64,000 nucleotides of DNA, taken from contig JAUHXS010000001.1 in assembly GCA_030426955.1 (NCBI GenBank), forward strand, positions 332,661 through 396,660, written 5' to 3'. The notes beneath the pieces were generated by a model. It searched no databases and was not told the origin of the DNA. It saw only the letters and a program-made list of their open reading frames with translations. Positions within the stretch are counted from its first letter, which is position 1; every line of letters begins with the position of its first letter. Source of the stretch: Bacteroidia bacterium. GTDB taxonomy: Bacteria; Bacteroidota; Bacteroidia; Chitinophagales; JAUHXS01. The translations under genes and the position numbers were made by a program. Shown piece by piece: positions 19,768-28,803 of the stretch.

Positions 19768-20337
19768 ATGTGTCAGTTTAGAAGTATAGTATTAATTGTA
19801 TTTACATCACTTTCTTTTGTAAGCCTTGCTCAAAAGAAAGATGCCATGCAATGTACTTTTTTCAACAAAGACCATATTGACGAGGTTTTAATATTGGGCT
19901 ATCATCAATTAGACCATAAATTCTTTCAGTTTGGCATAGGCAGCGTTACCTCTCAACTAATTTATCCTAAAGCTGGAGGCAGATACTTGGCTACTGGACC
20001 TATTATAAGCTCAATATCCATGTCATTGGAAGCTAGATTGCTTGACAGCCTATTAATTGCACCACAATTATCTTACTGGTCTAATGACTTTTTTGCAGTT
20101 ATGGGATTACGGAATATCAAATATGGACTCAACTTAATCACATATACCAATACTAATGATGGCAACTTAGTATTAAGACCTGAAATCGGTTTTGTAAATT
20201 ATTTTGATTGGATGCCTTTCAAAGGTGGATATGCAGAAATCGTATATGGGCTGAATATTCCAGTTTTAAACCCAAAGTTTCAAGGATATAATAAGCCGCA
20301 TAATTTGGCAGTAAGATTTTACTTAAAGTATAGATAG
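19768..20337 (+). CDS. Small secreted protein, possible outer-membrane beta-barrel, unknown function
   Basis: From the ATG at 19768 the protein is 189 residues and begins with a signal peptide (MCQFRSIVLIVFTSLSFVSLAQ). An in-frame GTG at 19726 would add 14 residues but falls at the predicted transcription start, so I prefer the ATG. The mature part has alternating hydrophobic strands (LLIAPQLSYWS, IKYGLNLITYTN, LVLRPEIGFVNYF, YAEIVYGLNIPVL) and ends in AVRFYLKYR, compatible with a small 8-strand outer-membrane barrel. I do not recognise the family. The gene stands alone between the giant gene (divergent) and purM (same strand, 140 bp downstream). Confidence 0.75.
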   Translation: MCQFRSIVLIVFTSLSFVSLAQKKDAMQCTFFNKDHIDEVLILGYHQLDHKFFQFGIGSVTSQLIYPKAGGRYLATGPIISSISMSLEARLLDSLLIAPQLSYWSNDFFAVMGLRNIKYGLNLITYTNTNDGNLVLRPEIGFVNYFDWMPFKGGYAEIVYGLNIPVLNPKFQGYNKPHNLAVRFYLKYR

Positions 20338-20465
20338 GTTTAGTTCAAAGTTAGAAACTCACGTTATACTGGCAATTATATTACATTTACACATACAGCT
20401 TAAATAAAAGCGAATCATATTAATATAAGTTGATAAGTTGTACGAAATATAAATGTATTGATGAT

Positions 20466-20473
20466 TAACTTTG
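20466..20473 (+). promoter_or_regulatory. -7 box abutting the purM start codon
   Basis: TAACTTTG is a perfect TAnnTTTG match that ends only 4 bases before the purM ATG. No well-spaced TTG -33 element is visible (nearest 25 bases upstream). If active, the transcript would be leaderless or nearly so. Confidence 0.45.
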
Positions 20474-20477
20474 TTTC

Positions 20478-21644
20478 ATGTCAAATCTGAAATATTCTCA
20501 AAGAGGGGTTTCCGCGCAAAAAGAAGATGTTCACGCAGCTATAAAAAATGTAGATAAAGGGCTCTTCCCTAAGGCGTTTTGCAAGATAGTGCCAGACTAC
20601 TTAGGAAACTCAGAAGAGCATTGTATTATTATGCATGCAGATGGTGCTGGAACAAAATCTTCACTTGCATATGCTTATTGGAAAGAAACTGGAGATTTAT
20701 CTGTTTGGAAAGGAATTGCTCAAGATGCACTGGTTATGAATATCGATGATCTATTGTGTGTAGGTGCAACTGATAATTTCATGTTGTCGTCAACGATAGG
20801 GAGAAATAAAAATCTTATTCCAGGAGAGGTTATTTCGGCTATTATAAATGGTACAGAAGAGCTCATTAGAGAGCTAGAAGTGTATGGCATAAAAATTCAT
20901 TCTACAGGTGGCGAAACCGCAGATGTGGGCGATCTAGTTCGCACCATCATTGTTGACTCAACAGTCATAGCAAGAATAAAACGAGCTGATGTTATTGACA
21001 ACGCAAATATTAAGTCGGGGAACGTTATTGTTGGACTAGCGTCATATGGTCAAGCCACGTACGAAAATGCTTATAATGGAGGAATGGGAAGCAATGGACT
21101 TACTTCTGCAAGACATGATGTGTTTAACAAAGAGGTTGCAGATAAATATCCTGAAACTTATGACCATGCTGTGCCTAAAGATATCATTTATTCAGGTTCA
21201 AAAAAATTGACAGATGCTGTAGATGACAGTCCGCTAGATGCTGGAAAATTAGTTTTATCCCCTACTCGAACTTACGCACCCGTCTTAAAAGAGATCATCG
21301 AAAAATATAAATCTAATATTAGTGGCATGGTTCATTGTTCTGGAGGGGCACAGACAAAAGTGCTACATTTTGTAGACAAACTCCATGTCATAAAAGATAA
21401 TATGTTCCCTATCCCACCTCTCTTTAAATTAATAAAAGAAGAGTCAGGTACCGATTGGAAAGAAATGTACCAAGTATTTAATATGGGGCATAGAATGGAA
21501 ATATATTGCGATGAGCAAATAGCCAGTGACATCATTGCTATTTCTAATAGTTTTAATATTGATGCACAAATCATTGGAAAAGTAAAAGAATCAGAAAGTA
21601 AAAGACTTACTATTAATAGTGAGTTTGGGACGTTTGAGTATTAG
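20478..21644 (+). CDS. purM: Phosphoribosylformylglycinamidine cyclo-ligase (AIR synthase)
   Basis: Catalyses the ATP-dependent ring closure of FGAM to aminoimidazole ribonucleotide, the fifth step of purine synthesis, in the cytosol. The 388-residue protein has the PurM/AIR-synthase fold: SQRGVSAQKEDVH at the N-terminus, the glycine-rich HADGAGTK at 53-60, the metal/ATP-binding MNIDDLL at 87-93 and GGETADVGD at 144-152. It is the longer Bacteroidota-type PurM, with the N-terminus conserved in that group, so the ATG at 20478 is secure even though the promoter box touches it. It is followed 45 bases later by an epimerase gene and is not in a pur operon here. Confidence 0.93.
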   Translation: MSNLKYSQRGVSAQKEDVHAAIKNVDKGLFPKAFCKIVPDYLGNSEEHCIIMHADGAGTKSSLAYAYWKETGDLSVWKGIAQDALVMNIDDLLCVGATDNFMLSSTIGRNKNLIPGEVISAIINGTEELIRELEVYGIKIHSTGGETADVGDLVRTIIVDSTVIARIKRADVIDNANIKSGNVIVGLASYGQATYENAYNGGMGSNGLTSARHDVFNKEVADKYPETYDHAVPKDIIYSGSKKLTDAVDDSPLDAGKLVLSPTRTYAPVLKEIIEKYKSNISGMVHCSGGAQTKVLHFVDKLHVIKDNMFPIPPLFKLIKEESGTDWKEMYQVFNMGHRMEIYCDEQIASDIIAISNSFNIDAQIIGKVKESESKRLTINSEFGTFEY

Positions 21645-21652
21645 TTTTTTGC

Positions 21653-21660
21653 TATATTTG
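21653..21660 (+). promoter_or_regulatory. -7 promoter box upstream of the epimerase gene
   Basis: TATATTTG is a perfect TAnnTTTG match 29 bases before the ATG at 21690. A TTTG at 21633-21636 lies 16 bases upstream, slightly short of the usual spacing. The epimerase-glycosyltransferase pair can therefore be transcribed separately from purM. Confidence 0.45.
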
Positions 21661-21689
21661 GACACATTGCAGAAGATTAAATCAATAAT

Positions 21690-22742
21690 ATGAAAAATCA
21701 TCTAATATCAGGAGGCTGCGGGTTTGTAGGTAGAAACATGGTCAAAAGACTATACAATACAACCTCAGATAGAGTTATATTTATTGACAACCTATCTGTT
21801 GGAACAGATCCATCTAATTGGCTTGATGTACCATTAAAAAGAGAAGTAAAGGGGCTTAAGATTTATGGAGAGGATGAGAGACTGATGTTTTTCAAAAGTG
21901 ATTTCATCGATGTTCTTAGAAATCTTATTGCTAATCCAGAGTGGTTTTTAAAAGAGTTTGAAGTAGATGCCATTGAATTTGCTGATGTATTCCATTTTGC
22001 AGCTATCGTAGGCGGTAGAGCCATGATTGATGGCGACCCCATGAAGGTCGCACTTGACTTATCTATCGATGCGGAATTCTTTTATTGGATAACAAGGTCT
22101 AAGCCACAAAGGGTGCTTTATCCAAGCTCTAGTGCGGCGTACCCAATCAGTAAACAAACTGAAGAAAATGCTATCCAATTAAGGGAGTCCGATATTGACT
22201 TCATGAATATGGGACAGCCTGATATGACTTATGGTTGGACTAAGTTAACGGGTGAATTTCTAGCTAAAATAGCAGCAGAACATTATGGTATTAATATAGT
22301 ATGCATAAGACCTTTTTCAGGATACGGGGAAGATCAAGATTACTCTTATCCTATCCCTGCTATTGCAAGAAGAGCAGTTTATAAAGAAAGTCCTTTTGAG
22401 GTTTGGGGAACTGGACTTCAAGGAAGAGATTTTGTGCATATTGATGATGTTCTAGATTGCACATTGCTTGCAATGGATAAAATCAACGATGGAACAGCAA
22501 TCAACATCGGTATGGGTAAGCTCACTACCTTTAGAGATATTATTGGCATATTCTGTCAAATTGCTGGTTATGAAACGGATATTAAATGTTTATTAGACAA
22601 GCCCGTTGGCGTTTTCTCTAGATATTGTAGCATTGATTACGTTAAAGAACACCTCGGCTGGGAGCCCAAAATCTCTCTAGAAGCTGGCTTAAAAAGAGTT
22701 TACGACGCAGTAGCTGAGAAAGAGCTTGCAAATGCAAAATAA
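21690..22742 (+). CDS. NAD-dependent sugar-nucleotide epimerase/dehydratase (extended SDR)
   Basis: Extended short-chain dehydrogenase/reductase acting on a nucleotide sugar. The NAD-binding glycine motif GGCGFVG is at residues 8-14, the acidic cofactor residue at the end of beta-2 in FIDNLS (31-36), and the catalytic Y-x-x-x-K at Y181/K185 with the serine cluster PSSSAAYP before it. The C-terminal half carries RPFSGYGEDQ and GRDFVHIDDV, typical of substrate-binding loops in UDP-glucose/GDP-mannose epimerases and dTDP-glucose dehydratases. The exact substrate cannot be read from sequence. The following glycosyltransferase overlaps its 3' end, so the pair probably supplies and transfers one sugar for surface polysaccharide or protein glycosylation. 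Confidence 0.85.
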   Translation: MKNHLISGGCGFVGRNMVKRLYNTTSDRVIFIDNLSVGTDPSNWLDVPLKREVKGLKIYGEDERLMFFKSDFIDVLRNLIANPEWFLKEFEVDAIEFADVFHFAAIVGGRAMIDGDPMKVALDLSIDAEFFYWITRSKPQRVLYPSSSAAYPISKQTEENAIQLRESDIDFMNMGQPDMTYGWTKLTGEFLAKIAAEHYGINIVCIRPFSGYGEDQDYSYPIPAIARRAVYKESPFEVWGTGLQGRDFVHIDDVLDCTLLAMDKINDGTAINIGMGKLTTFRDIIGIFCQIAGYETDIKCLLDKPVGVFSRYCSIDYVKEHLGWEPKISLEAGLKRVYDAVAEKELANAK

Positions 22743-24018
22743 GAATACGACTGTTGTTTGCTTCGGTGCTGGCCCTGCCTATAAAGGCGGTATGTCTAAT
22801 TATAACACTTCTCTTGCAAAAACATTAGACAAGTTTGACAACGTAAAAGTTCATATTGTTTCCTGGTCTCAACAATATCCGAGTATTGTTCCAAGAGAGT
22901 TTAAGGACAAAAGCAGTCGCCTAGACTTTTTAGAAGGAACGGATATTTCATGTAAATATATAACGAACTATAACAATCCACTTTCATGGACGGCTACAGC
23001 AAAACACATTGCCTCTTTAAAGCCTGATATCGTTGTTATTCAATGGTCTATTGCAATACAAGGCCTGCCTATTAGTAGTATCATAAGAAAACTTAAAAAG
23101 ATTCATCCATGTGAAGTTATTTTAGACCTGCATTTTGTTATACAAAAGGAAAAAAGCAACATAGACAAAAAACTTACTCAAATGGGTATAAAAAGTGCAG
23201 ACTCTTATATTGTACATGCACTAAAGACGTTTGAGGAGCTAAAAGAGATCTTTCCTAAAAAGAAGTTTACATTAACAACTACAGGAGAACGTGATTTCAA
23301 AGACCATTCTTCTACTCCTGTTATTAAATTATTTCACCCTATTTATGATCTTTATAAGCCAGATCAAAGTTTTGATATACAGGAATTTAAGGATAAAAAT
23401 GGACTAAAAGAGAATGTATTTTTATTCTTTGGTTTTATCCGAAAATATAAAGGGTTACATAACGCCATTAAAGCCTTTAACATTGTCTCACAACAACGAG
23501 ATGATGTCTCTTTTCTTATTTGTGGTGAATTGTTTTGGAACACATTAGATTCTAACAACATCTTTACTAAAGTTAAAAAGGTGCTATTTTCCTCAGCAAA
23601 GAAGATCTTTCTTAATTCTGATGACGACGAGAAAAACTATAACCCATTGTTACTCATTGATGAATTAGGCTTACAAGATAAGACAATGGTAATAAGCGAG
23701 TATGTACCTAACGAGGACGTTCATAAGTATTTCCAAGTGGCAGATGCAGTGGTACTATACTACCTAACAGCAACCCCTTCTGGAATAGAATCATTGAGCT
23801 ACAATTTTGATCTACCGATTGTTGCAACGGATGTTGGACATTTTCCAGAAACCATCAAGGAAGGACAAAATGGCTACCTCGCTAAAGACCAAGATATTCA
23901 ATCTATGGCCGATACAATGATTAAAGCTCTTAATAACCCAATACCTCGTAAGAATGTTGAGCAATACAAAAGCGCATTAAGTTGGGAAACTTATGCCAAA
24001 GCAATTCTTCAGCAATAA
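22732..24018 (+). CDS. Glycosyltransferase, GT4-like (GT-B fold)
   Basis: Predicted 428-residue cytosolic glycosyltransferase. It starts with VVCFGAGPAYKGGMSNYN, the N-terminal Rossmann loop of GT-B enzymes, and the C-terminal half has the donor-binding run TPSGIESLSYNFDLPIVATD with the E-x7-E-like spacing of GT4 enzymes (SGIE…), then VGHFPETIKEGQNGYLA. I use the ATG at 22732; a TTG two codons earlier is possible. The gene overlaps the epimerase by 11 bases, implying translational coupling. The end converges on the FKBP gene with a 15-base gap. The donor and acceptor are unknown. Confidence 0.85.
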   Translation: MQNKNTTVVCFGAGPAYKGGMSNYNTSLAKTLDKFDNVKVHIVSWSQQYPSIVPREFKDKSSRLDFLEGTDISCKYITNYNNPLSWTATAKHIASLKPDIVVIQWSIAIQGLPISSIIRKLKKIHPCEVILDLHFVIQKEKSNIDKKLTQMGIKSADSYIVHALKTFEELKEIFPKKKFTLTTTGERDFKDHSSTPVIKLFHPIYDLYKPDQSFDIQEFKDKNGLKENVFLFFGFIRKYKGLHNAIKAFNIVSQQRDDVSFLICGELFWNTLDSNNIFTKVKKVLFSSAKKIFLNSDDDEKNYNPLLLIDELGLQDKTMVISEYVPNEDVHKYFQVADAVVLYYLTATPSGIESLSYNFDLPIVATDVGHFPETIKEGQNGYLAKDQDIQSMADTMIKALNNPIPRKNVEQYKSALSWETYAKAILQQ

Positions 24019-24033
24019 GCACACTCTTTTTTA

Positions 24034-24888
24034 CTAAACTCCTTCTTGAATATCTACTAATTCAACGTCAAATACCAAGATTGCATTTGGCGGAATAATA
24101 TTGCCTGCCCCACTTTCTCCATAAGCAAGATACGGAGGAATAATTAATGTTCCTTTGCTTCCTTTCTTTAGCAAAGCAATTCCTTCATCCCATCCTGGAA
24201 TAACCTGTCCTACTCCCAATGGAAAATCAATAGGTTGACCCCTATCAACCGATGAATCAAAAACTTTACCGTCTATTAACTTCCCAGTATAGTGGACACT
24301 TACCGTTTGACCTGTTTCAGGAAAGCTTCCCTCGCCTTCTTGTGTAATAACATAATACAACCCAGATGTTGTTTGCTGAACATCCAATCCATTTTCTGAT
24401 GCATATTTCTCTATTTCTTGTGCATATACTTCTTTTGTTTTTTCCATTTCTTCTTGTTTTGCTAATTCATATTCTTCTTGAGTCATGACACTCTCAATCT
24501 TTACTTCATACTTAATCTCATCTCCAGCTTTTAAAAACTCTGGCATTGTTCCTCCTTTAAACATAGAGTCAGCACTTACCCAAAATGTCGCACTGTCTCC
24601 TGTAGCCATCATCGCTAACCCTTCAATAAGATCTCCATCAAATCCAGGCTCTGTCATTTGAAATTCAACCGCTCCACCATTTTCATAGGTACTGAAAATA
24701 ACTGAATCTTTTACTGTTTTGTGAATAATATTTAACGAAATATAGTCACCAATCTGTGGTTTAATTCCCTCATTGCTAGTATACATTCTATACTTCAAAC
24801 CCGTTTCAGTAGTCATTGGTTTGTCTGAACTATTGCATGCAGCTAGTACAACTAACCCTGCACCTAATATTTTTTTACTGATACTCAT
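24034..24888 (-). CDS. FKBP-type peptidyl-prolyl cis-trans isomerase, lipoprotein, two domains
   Basis: A lipoprotein signal peptide ends in the lipobox VLAAC with the lipidated cysteine at position 18, so the protein sits on the periplasmic or outer face of a membrane. Two FKBP-like domains follow, at about 47-134 and 192-281, joined by a Glu/Lys-rich helical linker (135-170). The second domain keeps the classical active-site pattern (VSVHYTG, VFDSS, VIPGWDEG, AYGESG, NAILVFDVELV). The first lacks several of these aromatic residues and is probably a folding or chaperone module. Bacteroidota GldI belongs to this broad lipoprotein FKBP group, but I cannot assign gldI without its neighbours. 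It converges on the glycosyltransferase gene. Confidence 0.88.
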   Translation of the reverse strand: MSISKKILGAGLVVLAACNSSDKPMTTETGLKYRMYTSNEGIKPQIGDYISLNIIHKTVKDSVIFSTYENGGAVEFQMTEPGFDGDLIEGLAMMATGDSATFWVSADSMFKGGTMPEFLKAGDEIKYEVKIESVMTQEEYELAKQEEMEKTKEVYAQEIEKYASENGLDVQQTTSGLYYVITQEGEGSFPETGQTVSVHYTGKLIDGKVFDSSVDRGQPIDFPLGVGQVIPGWDEGIALLKKGSKGTLIIPPYLAYGESGAGNIIPPNAILVFDVELVDIQEGV

Positions 24889-24990
24889 TTCTTTGTTTAT
24901 GTTTTGCTAATGTACGTTTTATTATTAAACTAATATTAACAATCAAGGCAAAATATAGTACGCTAATAAAATGCCTTCCATCTACTGCTT

Positions 24991-26010
24991 TTATTTCTTC
25001 AACGCAAACTCAATAATCTTTTCTTGTAACTCAGAAAATGAAATTCCAATATGGGCTGCCGCCTGAGGCAACAAGCTCGTCTCCGTCATACCTGGCAGTG
25101 TATTCGTTTCTAGTACATAAATATCATTCTCCGTTACAATCATATCTGTTCTGCTCATACATTGACATCCCAAAATCCTATGGGCTTTAAGCGCAATAGC
25201 TTGTATCTTTTCAATTTTATCTTGAGGTAATCTTGGCGGCGTCACTTCTTCGCAAGCTCCTTTTTCATACTTAGCCTCTAAATCAAAGAAGTCACCTTTT
25301 AATGGAATAATCTGCGTTGGAGGTAGTACTTGGAACTCTGCTTCAATATTGCCTAGCACACCACAACTTACCTCATCTCCCTTTACATATTGCTGAAACA
25401 TTATGGTATCACTCACGGAAAAAGCTTTTTCTACTTTTTCCTCAAAATCTTTCCCATCTTTCAATATAAAAGTTGCCTCACTCGATCCACCATCTACTGG
25501 CTTAAGCACCATCGGAAAGCCTACTTTGCTTTTTACAATATCTAAAATCTTATCTGCCTTTAAACGATCACTTTTTTTAAAAGAAAGGTATTGAGGAAAC
25601 TTGAGTCCGTGGAACTCACAAATATCTTGAGAGCGAGCTTTATCCATTGCCAATGAGCTGGCAAATAGGCCAGAGCCCGTAAAAGGTATTTTCATATAAT
25701 CCAACAATCCCTGTATCCGTCCATCCTCTCCATAAAGCCCATGCAATGCAATGTAAACCAAGTCAACAGATGCTTGTTCGAGAACTCCCAAAGCAGCAAC
25801 CAAAGACAACTTTTTCTCTGTATCAAAATTGGGAATTTGAGATAATGCTTCTTTAGAATCTAAAAAAATCCAAGAGCCATCTTTAGTAATGATGATCGGC
25901 AAGACCTCATATCTTGAGCGATCCAATCCATTACACACAGCCATACCAGTCTTTAAAGAGATGCCATGCTCTGTCGAAATACCGCCCATTAAAACAGCAA
26001 CCTTGACCAT
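24991..26010 (-). CDS. ddl: D-alanine--D-alanine ligase
   Basis: ATP-grasp ligase that makes D-Ala-D-Ala for peptidoglycan precursors in the cytosol. The 339 residues match the usual size. Visible signatures are the N-terminal GGISTEHGIS (9-18), LHGLYGEDG (89-97), TGSG (111-114), the ATP-grasp KPVDGGSSEAT (170-180) and the C-terminal metal/substrate motif NTLPGMT (303-309) followed by SLLPQAAAHIGISF. The gene is divergent from a PASTA-domain gene, a wall-related pairing that recurs in Bacteroidota. A -7 box for it lies at 26035-26042. Confidence 0.95.
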   Translation of the reverse strand: MVKVAVLMGGISTEHGISLKTGMAVCNGLDRSRYEVLPIIITKDGSWIFLDSKEALSQIPNFDTEKKLSLVAALGVLEQASVDLVYIALHGLYGEDGRIQGLLDYMKIPFTGSGLFASSLAMDKARSQDICEFHGLKFPQYLSFKKSDRLKADKILDIVKSKVGFPMVLKPVDGGSSEATFILKDGKDFEEKVEKAFSVSDTIMFQQYVKGDEVSCGVLGNIEAEFQVLPPTQIIPLKGDFFDLEAKYEKGACEEVTPPRLPQDKIEKIQAIALKAHRILGCQCMSRTDMIVTENDIYVLETNTLPGMTETSLLPQAAAHIGISFSELQEKIIEFALKK

Positions 26011-26034
26011 ATTGGTTATTTAATTTAGTTTTAC

Positions 26035-26042
26035 CAAATTTA
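26035..26042 (-). promoter_or_regulatory. -7 promoter box for ddl
   Basis: Read on the minus strand the bases are TAAATTTG, a perfect TAnnTTTG, 24 bases before the ddl ATG. No convincing -33 element is seen. It faces away from the box at 26111-26118, making a divergent promoter pair. Confidence 0.4.
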
Positions 26043-26110
26043 CACTATTATTGAGTAAAATGCGTTTAAATAATATCAATCATTTAGTATAAATAAAGTA
26101 TTATTCAGCT

Positions 26111-26118
26111 TATTTTTG
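26111..26118 (+). promoter_or_regulatory. -7 promoter box for the PASTA operon
   Basis: TATTTTTG matches TAnnTTTG exactly and ends 18 bases before the TTG start codon at 26137. It supports a short leader and a TTG initiation, since the frame has no upstream start before a stop codon at 26131-26133. Confidence 0.4.
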
Positions 26119-26136
26119 GATTTAATTCTTTAAAGT

Positions 26137-26940
26137 TTGTTTAGATTTTTAATCAGTAGAAGATTCCTAATTAATTTGACAATAGTGTTTTTCTTATCAC
26201 TATTAATCACTTGTGGTGGATATAAAGCACTAGATCTTTACACCAACCACGGAGAAACTATAACTGTACCCAATCTGGCGGAACTTACCATTGAAGAGGC
26301 AGAGGAATTACTAGCTCAACAAAACTTAAGATGTAAAATCCATGACTCTTCATTTGTAGTTGATCAACCTCCATTGACTATCATATCCCAAAACCCGAAG
26401 GCACTATCAAAAGTTAAAGAAGATAGGCAAATTTATATTACTATTAACTCTGTGAATCCCCCGAAAGTGGATATGCCCGATTTAAAAGACGTTTCTCTTG
26501 AACAAGCAAAACTTATACTTGAAAGTAGAGGTTTGTTTGCGGGCACACTTACTTATAAACCAGGATTAGGAAGGAATACAGTATTGTCAACGACATTTGA
26601 TGAAGCCCCTATAAAGCCAGGAGACAAAGTTTTCAAAGGAAGTAAAATTGGTCTTATTTTAGCAAATGGATATGGAACTGCCGAAGTCGAGGTTCCAGAT
26701 CTTTATGGTCTTACCTTAAGCGAAGCAGAGTTTTTACTTCAAAGTGTATACCTAAATGCAGGCGGAGTAAACTATGATGAAGAGGTAACAGATGAATCTA
26801 CTGCACAAATATATAAGCAAATCCCCCAATCACTTCCTGATGTCATGCTCAACTACGGAGAATCAATTGACATATTTCTCAAGCAAGAAGTAGAAGAGCG
26901 CCCCGATACGCTTAACATCAATAATAGTCAGGAATTATAA
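26137..26940 (+). CDS. Membrane-anchored PASTA-domain protein
   Basis: A single membrane segment (about 11-28, LINLTIVFFLSLLITCGG) is followed by three PASTA repeats at about 42-106, 110-177 and 184-255, each with VPNL/MPDL/VPDL, an EEAE/EQAK/SEAE helix and a KPGD-like or equivalent turn. PASTA domains bind uncrosslinked muropeptides or beta-lactams. Here they are not fused to a Ser/Thr kinase or a penicillin-binding protein, the usual state of this family in Bacteroidota, where it lies close to ddl. The start is TTG: upstream in frame there is only one codon before a stop. It is followed after 5 bases by a T9SS cargo gene. Confidence 0.85.
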   Translation: MFRFLISRRFLINLTIVFFLSLLITCGGYKALDLYTNHGETITVPNLAELTIEEAEELLAQQNLRCKIHDSSFVVDQPPLTIISQNPKALSKVKEDRQIYITINSVNPPKVDMPDLKDVSLEQAKLILESRGLFAGTLTYKPGLGRNTVLSTTFDEAPIKPGDKVFKGSKIGLILANGYGTAEVEVPDLYGLTLSEAEFLLQSVYLNAGGVNYDEEVTDESTAQIYKQIPQSLPDVMLNYGESIDIFLKQEVEERPDTLNINNSQEL

Positions 26941-26945
26941 AAAAG

Positions 26946-28799
26946 ATGCGAATTTCTTTGATTTTATTGATTGGCACAATATTCTTGATTTCCAACGCTC
27001 AGGAATCAGTTCGCTTTGCAAGCTATAATAGTCAGCTGGTAATTAAAAACAAACCCTTTGCCTCAAAGTCTACTGTAAGCAATAATTTAGATACTTTACA
27101 ACTGCCCTTTTTTGATGATTTTTCAAGGAATTTCGTATTTCCAGACTCCACCCTTTGGATAGACCGACATGCTTATATCAATAACTCCTTTCCAATTAAT
27201 CCACCTACATTAGGCGTTGCCACACTGGACGGGCTAAATGAACTTGGATTACCACATGGTGGCACATCAAATGACACGGCTGATTTTTTGACCTCCTGCC
27301 CTATTAACCTAGATAACTTACAAGACAGCAATATCATTCTAAGCTTTTACTATCAGCCAGGTGGAAATGGGGACTTACCCGAACCAGAAGATGTTTTATT
27401 TCTTCAATTTAAAGACTCATCAAAGAAATGGCAAACGGTTTGGAGCAGATCTGACTCTATGTTGTCCGACTTTAAGTTTGTTGCCATACCCATAGATACT
27501 AATATTTATTGCCATAAAAGCTTTCAATTTAGACTTGGCAATATAGCTACTTTGTCTGGTAACTTAGATCATTGGCATATTGACTATATATATATTGACA
27601 AGGATAGATCAATAATAGATTCTACTTTCAACGATATCGCCATCACAAATACTCCGAGCTCTATGCTTAGCAATTATACAGCAATGCCTTGGAGGCAATT
27701 TAAAGGATTTGAGACTCAAGAACTGAAAACACAATTGCCACTCCATATTAAAAGTCTTCACCCAATTGTTGGCAGTACAGATATAAATTATCAGATTTCC
27801 TTTACAGAAACAGTTACAGATACATTGATTGAATCAATACCTACAACTAGCACAACTATACCTTATGGAACTAGTATTAATGAAAGTTATTCACTCAACC
27901 CACTTTTAACTAAACTGCAGGGTAATATTTCAGAAACTTTTAATGAGGATTCAGTCAGGATTCAAGCTCAATGCATAATTGGTGATACATCCATTGCCAA
28001 TCGTCCACCAAACGACACTTGTATCTTTGAGCAACCCTTTTACAATTATTTGGCTTACGATGATGGCAGTTCAGAGAAAGTTTACGGTATTAATGGTGTG
28101 GCAAGTTATGAAAGATTTGTAGCTTATAAGTTTTCATTAAATCGAACTGATACACTTCGAGCGGTTCAATTTCATTTTTCTCATTTCATCCAAAAAAGAG
28201 ACAATATGCTTTTCAATATTATTATTTGGAAAACTATAGATCAAAATAATACGGGCTCTGGTGACGTTATACTCCACAGGGAAGATTTCAAAAGACCTCA
28301 ATTCACAGAAATGGTCAATGGTTTTAGTCATTATACTTTATTTCCAGATGAGCCTATAGTTTTAGATGGAGATTTCTATATCGGATGGGGACAAACAGAT
28401 AATAGAAGCCTTGATGTTGGATTTGATATTCACTCAGATAATTCTTCAAAGCTTTATTTTAATACAGATGGGAATTGGAATCAATCTGGACAAACAGGAA
28501 CATTAATGCTAAGACCAGTATTAGGAAAGCCTGTTTTGATAGCTAGCAATGATCCTTTGACAACCCACAATACTAATAAAATAGAATATTACCCGAATCC
28601 TACTGACGATGTTTTGTACTTATTAAAAAGTGGATTAGAGATAACTATAACTAATCTATCAGGTCAAATGGTGTTAAAAGAACAAGATGGTAGCAAGAGT
28701 ATCTTTACCGACCAATTAAAAAATGGCATTTATCTTTTAACTCTACACGACAAACAAAACAGAAAAACTCAACATTCAAAATTAATTATTCAACATTAA
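26946..28799 (+). CDS. T9SS type A sorting-domain protein, unknown function
   Basis: The 617-residue protein has a signal peptide (MRISLILLIGTIFLISNAQ) and a beta-rich body with a jelly-roll-like segment around 90-220 (NIILSFYYQPGG…, FQFRLGN…HWHIDYIYI), reminiscent of carbohydrate-binding or MAM-like folds. The C-terminal 70 residues form a type A sorting domain: IEYYPNPTDDVLYL…ITITNLSGQMVL…L.NGIYLLTL…KLIIQH. It is expected to be exported by Sec and then T9SS to the cell surface. It sits between the PASTA and rhodanese genes with gaps of 5 and 4 bases, so it is cotranscribed. I do not recognise the central domain. Confidence 0.82.
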   Translation: MRISLILLIGTIFLISNAQESVRFASYNSQLVIKNKPFASKSTVSNNLDTLQLPFFDDFSRNFVFPDSTLWIDRHAYINNSFPINPPTLGVATLDGLNELGLPHGGTSNDTADFLTSCPINLDNLQDSNIILSFYYQPGGNGDLPEPEDVLFLQFKDSSKKWQTVWSRSDSMLSDFKFVAIPIDTNIYCHKSFQFRLGNIATLSGNLDHWHIDYIYIDKDRSIIDSTFNDIAITNTPSSMLSNYTAMPWRQFKGFETQELKTQLPLHIKSLHPIVGSTDINYQISFTETVTDTLIESIPTTSTTIPYGTSINESYSLNPLLTKLQGNISETFNEDSVRIQAQCIIGDTSIANRPPNDTCIFEQPFYNYLAYDDGSSEKVYGINGVASYERFVAYKFSLNRTDTLRAVQFHFSHFIQKRDNMLFNIIIWKTIDQNNTGSGDVILHREDFKRPQFTEMVNGFSHYTLFPDEPIVLDGDFYIGWGQTDNRSLDVGFDIHSDNSSKLYFNTDGNWNQSGQTGTLMLRPVLGKPVLIASNDPLTTHNTNKIEYYPNPTDDVLYLLKSGLEITITNLSGQMVLKEQDGSKSIFTDQLKNGIYLLTLHDKQNRKTQHSKLIIQH

Positions 28800-28803
28800 T
28801 ACT

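Noticed and set aside
24034-24888. gldI as gene name for the FKBP lipoprotein
   Set aside because: It has the right family and lipoprotein signal, but two FKBP-like domains and no gliding genes nearby, so the name would be a guess.
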